Source: Sacculina carcini (lineage: Eukaryota > Arthropoda > Thecostraca > Sacculinidae). Taken from it: a DNA stretch of 64,000 bases. A model generated the notes under the pieces. It did no database searches and was not told the DNA's origin. It saw only the letters and a program-made list of their open reading frames with translations. The position numbers and the translations under genes were made by a program. The stretch spans positions 5,739,460 to 5,803,459 of the forward strand of contig OU696585.1 of assembly GCA_916048095.2 (NCBI GenBank), given 5' to 3'. This document shows positions 63,868-64,000 of the stretch, in pieces. Each line of letters opens with the position of its first letter. Positions within the stretch are counted from its first letter, which is position 1.

Positions 63868-64000
63868 AATTGGCAACTGGCGACTCTCGTGGTCTCCAGC
63901 AGGCATCCTCTATAACAGCGCCATCCGTCGATTCGAGCACGACTCCCGTGGCCAGTGAACTCTCATCTGTCCACACGATTGCTCCGTTCCCTCTGACTGT
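63868..64000 (-). pseudogene. Element D RNase H fragment, running off the right edge
   Basis: The minus strand reads NGAIVWTDESSLATGVVLES, then DGAVIEDACWRP and a stop (TAG) at 63868-63870. It aligns by eye with element A's RNase H start (VWVDASSIAICALVEVNG … VEDACWLR). After the stop only about 60 bp remain before the polypurine tract, so the rest of RNase H and all of integrase are deleted. Confidence 0.85.

Noticed and set aside
1..64000. Host protein-coding gene with introns
   Set aside because: All recognisable coding motifs belong to mobile elements. Short exons of a host gene could be missed without transcript data, but none could be supported.

Overview
This is eukaryotic, almost certainly invertebrate (metazoan), DNA. 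It has Penelope-like, BEL/Pao, Gypsy, CR1/L2-type and I-type retroelements, hAT, Tc1/IS630 and mariner DNA transposons, long (CA)n and (TA)n tracts, and no operons or bacterial-type genes. The species cannot be named from sequence alone; a marine or lophotrochozoan-type invertebrate is a guess. I found no host protein-coding gene, tRNA gene or rRNA gene. The window is a nested graveyard of mobile elements, and most coding tracts carry stops or frameshifts.

Layout. 1-2 kb: head-to-tail remains of a Penelope-like element (PLE). 3.6-7.5 kb: a Gypsy-lineage LTR element (family A) on the minus strand with gag, protease, RT and RNase H but no integrase; a hAT element sits in one LTR. 8.4-11.5 kb: a pair of 606-bp LTR-like direct repeats around 2 kb with no recognisable pol (family E). 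12-18.5 kb: a noncoding dispersed repeat complex (R1, marked by GCCCGTCGTGCGG, and R2, a ~340-bp module). 18.9-21.7 kb: a Tc1/IS630-type transposon whose inverted ends are minisatellites. 22.9-23.5 kb: ORF1 fragment of a non-LTR element. 25.0-27.8 kb: I-type non-LTR element (RT plus RNase H). 28.0-35.7 kb: a BEL/Pao element split by a young, nearly intact Gypsy element (29110-33675) with 268-bp LTRs and a 5-bp target duplication. 36.1-39.7 kb: a second, decayed I-type element with ORF1 and ORF2. 40.2-45.7 kb: two copies of LTR family C, one split by a CR1/L2-type element. 45.9-48.1 kb: LTR family B with integrase on one strand and an inverted RT piece on the other. 48.1-50.5 kb: more R1/R2. 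50.6-51.8 kb: second PLE locus in two opposed halves. 52-61 kb: L2-like fragments, mariner, a 1.47-kb hAT derivative and MITE-like palindromes. 61.5-62.5 kb: a 1-kb TRIM-like LTR element. 63.4-64 kb: LTR family D with an RNase H fragment running off the right edge.

Most notable observation: in families A and B the 12 bases next to the 5' LTR, where the primer-binding site should be, are not the usual TGG-type complement of a tRNA 3' end. They match nucleotides 1-12 of tRNA-Ile and tRNA-Phe, both ending at the same tRNA position. This suggests a shared, unusual minus-strand priming mechanism based on a tRNA 5' fragment. Other elements in the same window (Gypsy at 29-34 kb, the LTR at 19.3 kb, the TRIM at 62 kb) use ordinary TGG-type sites, which act as an internal contrast.
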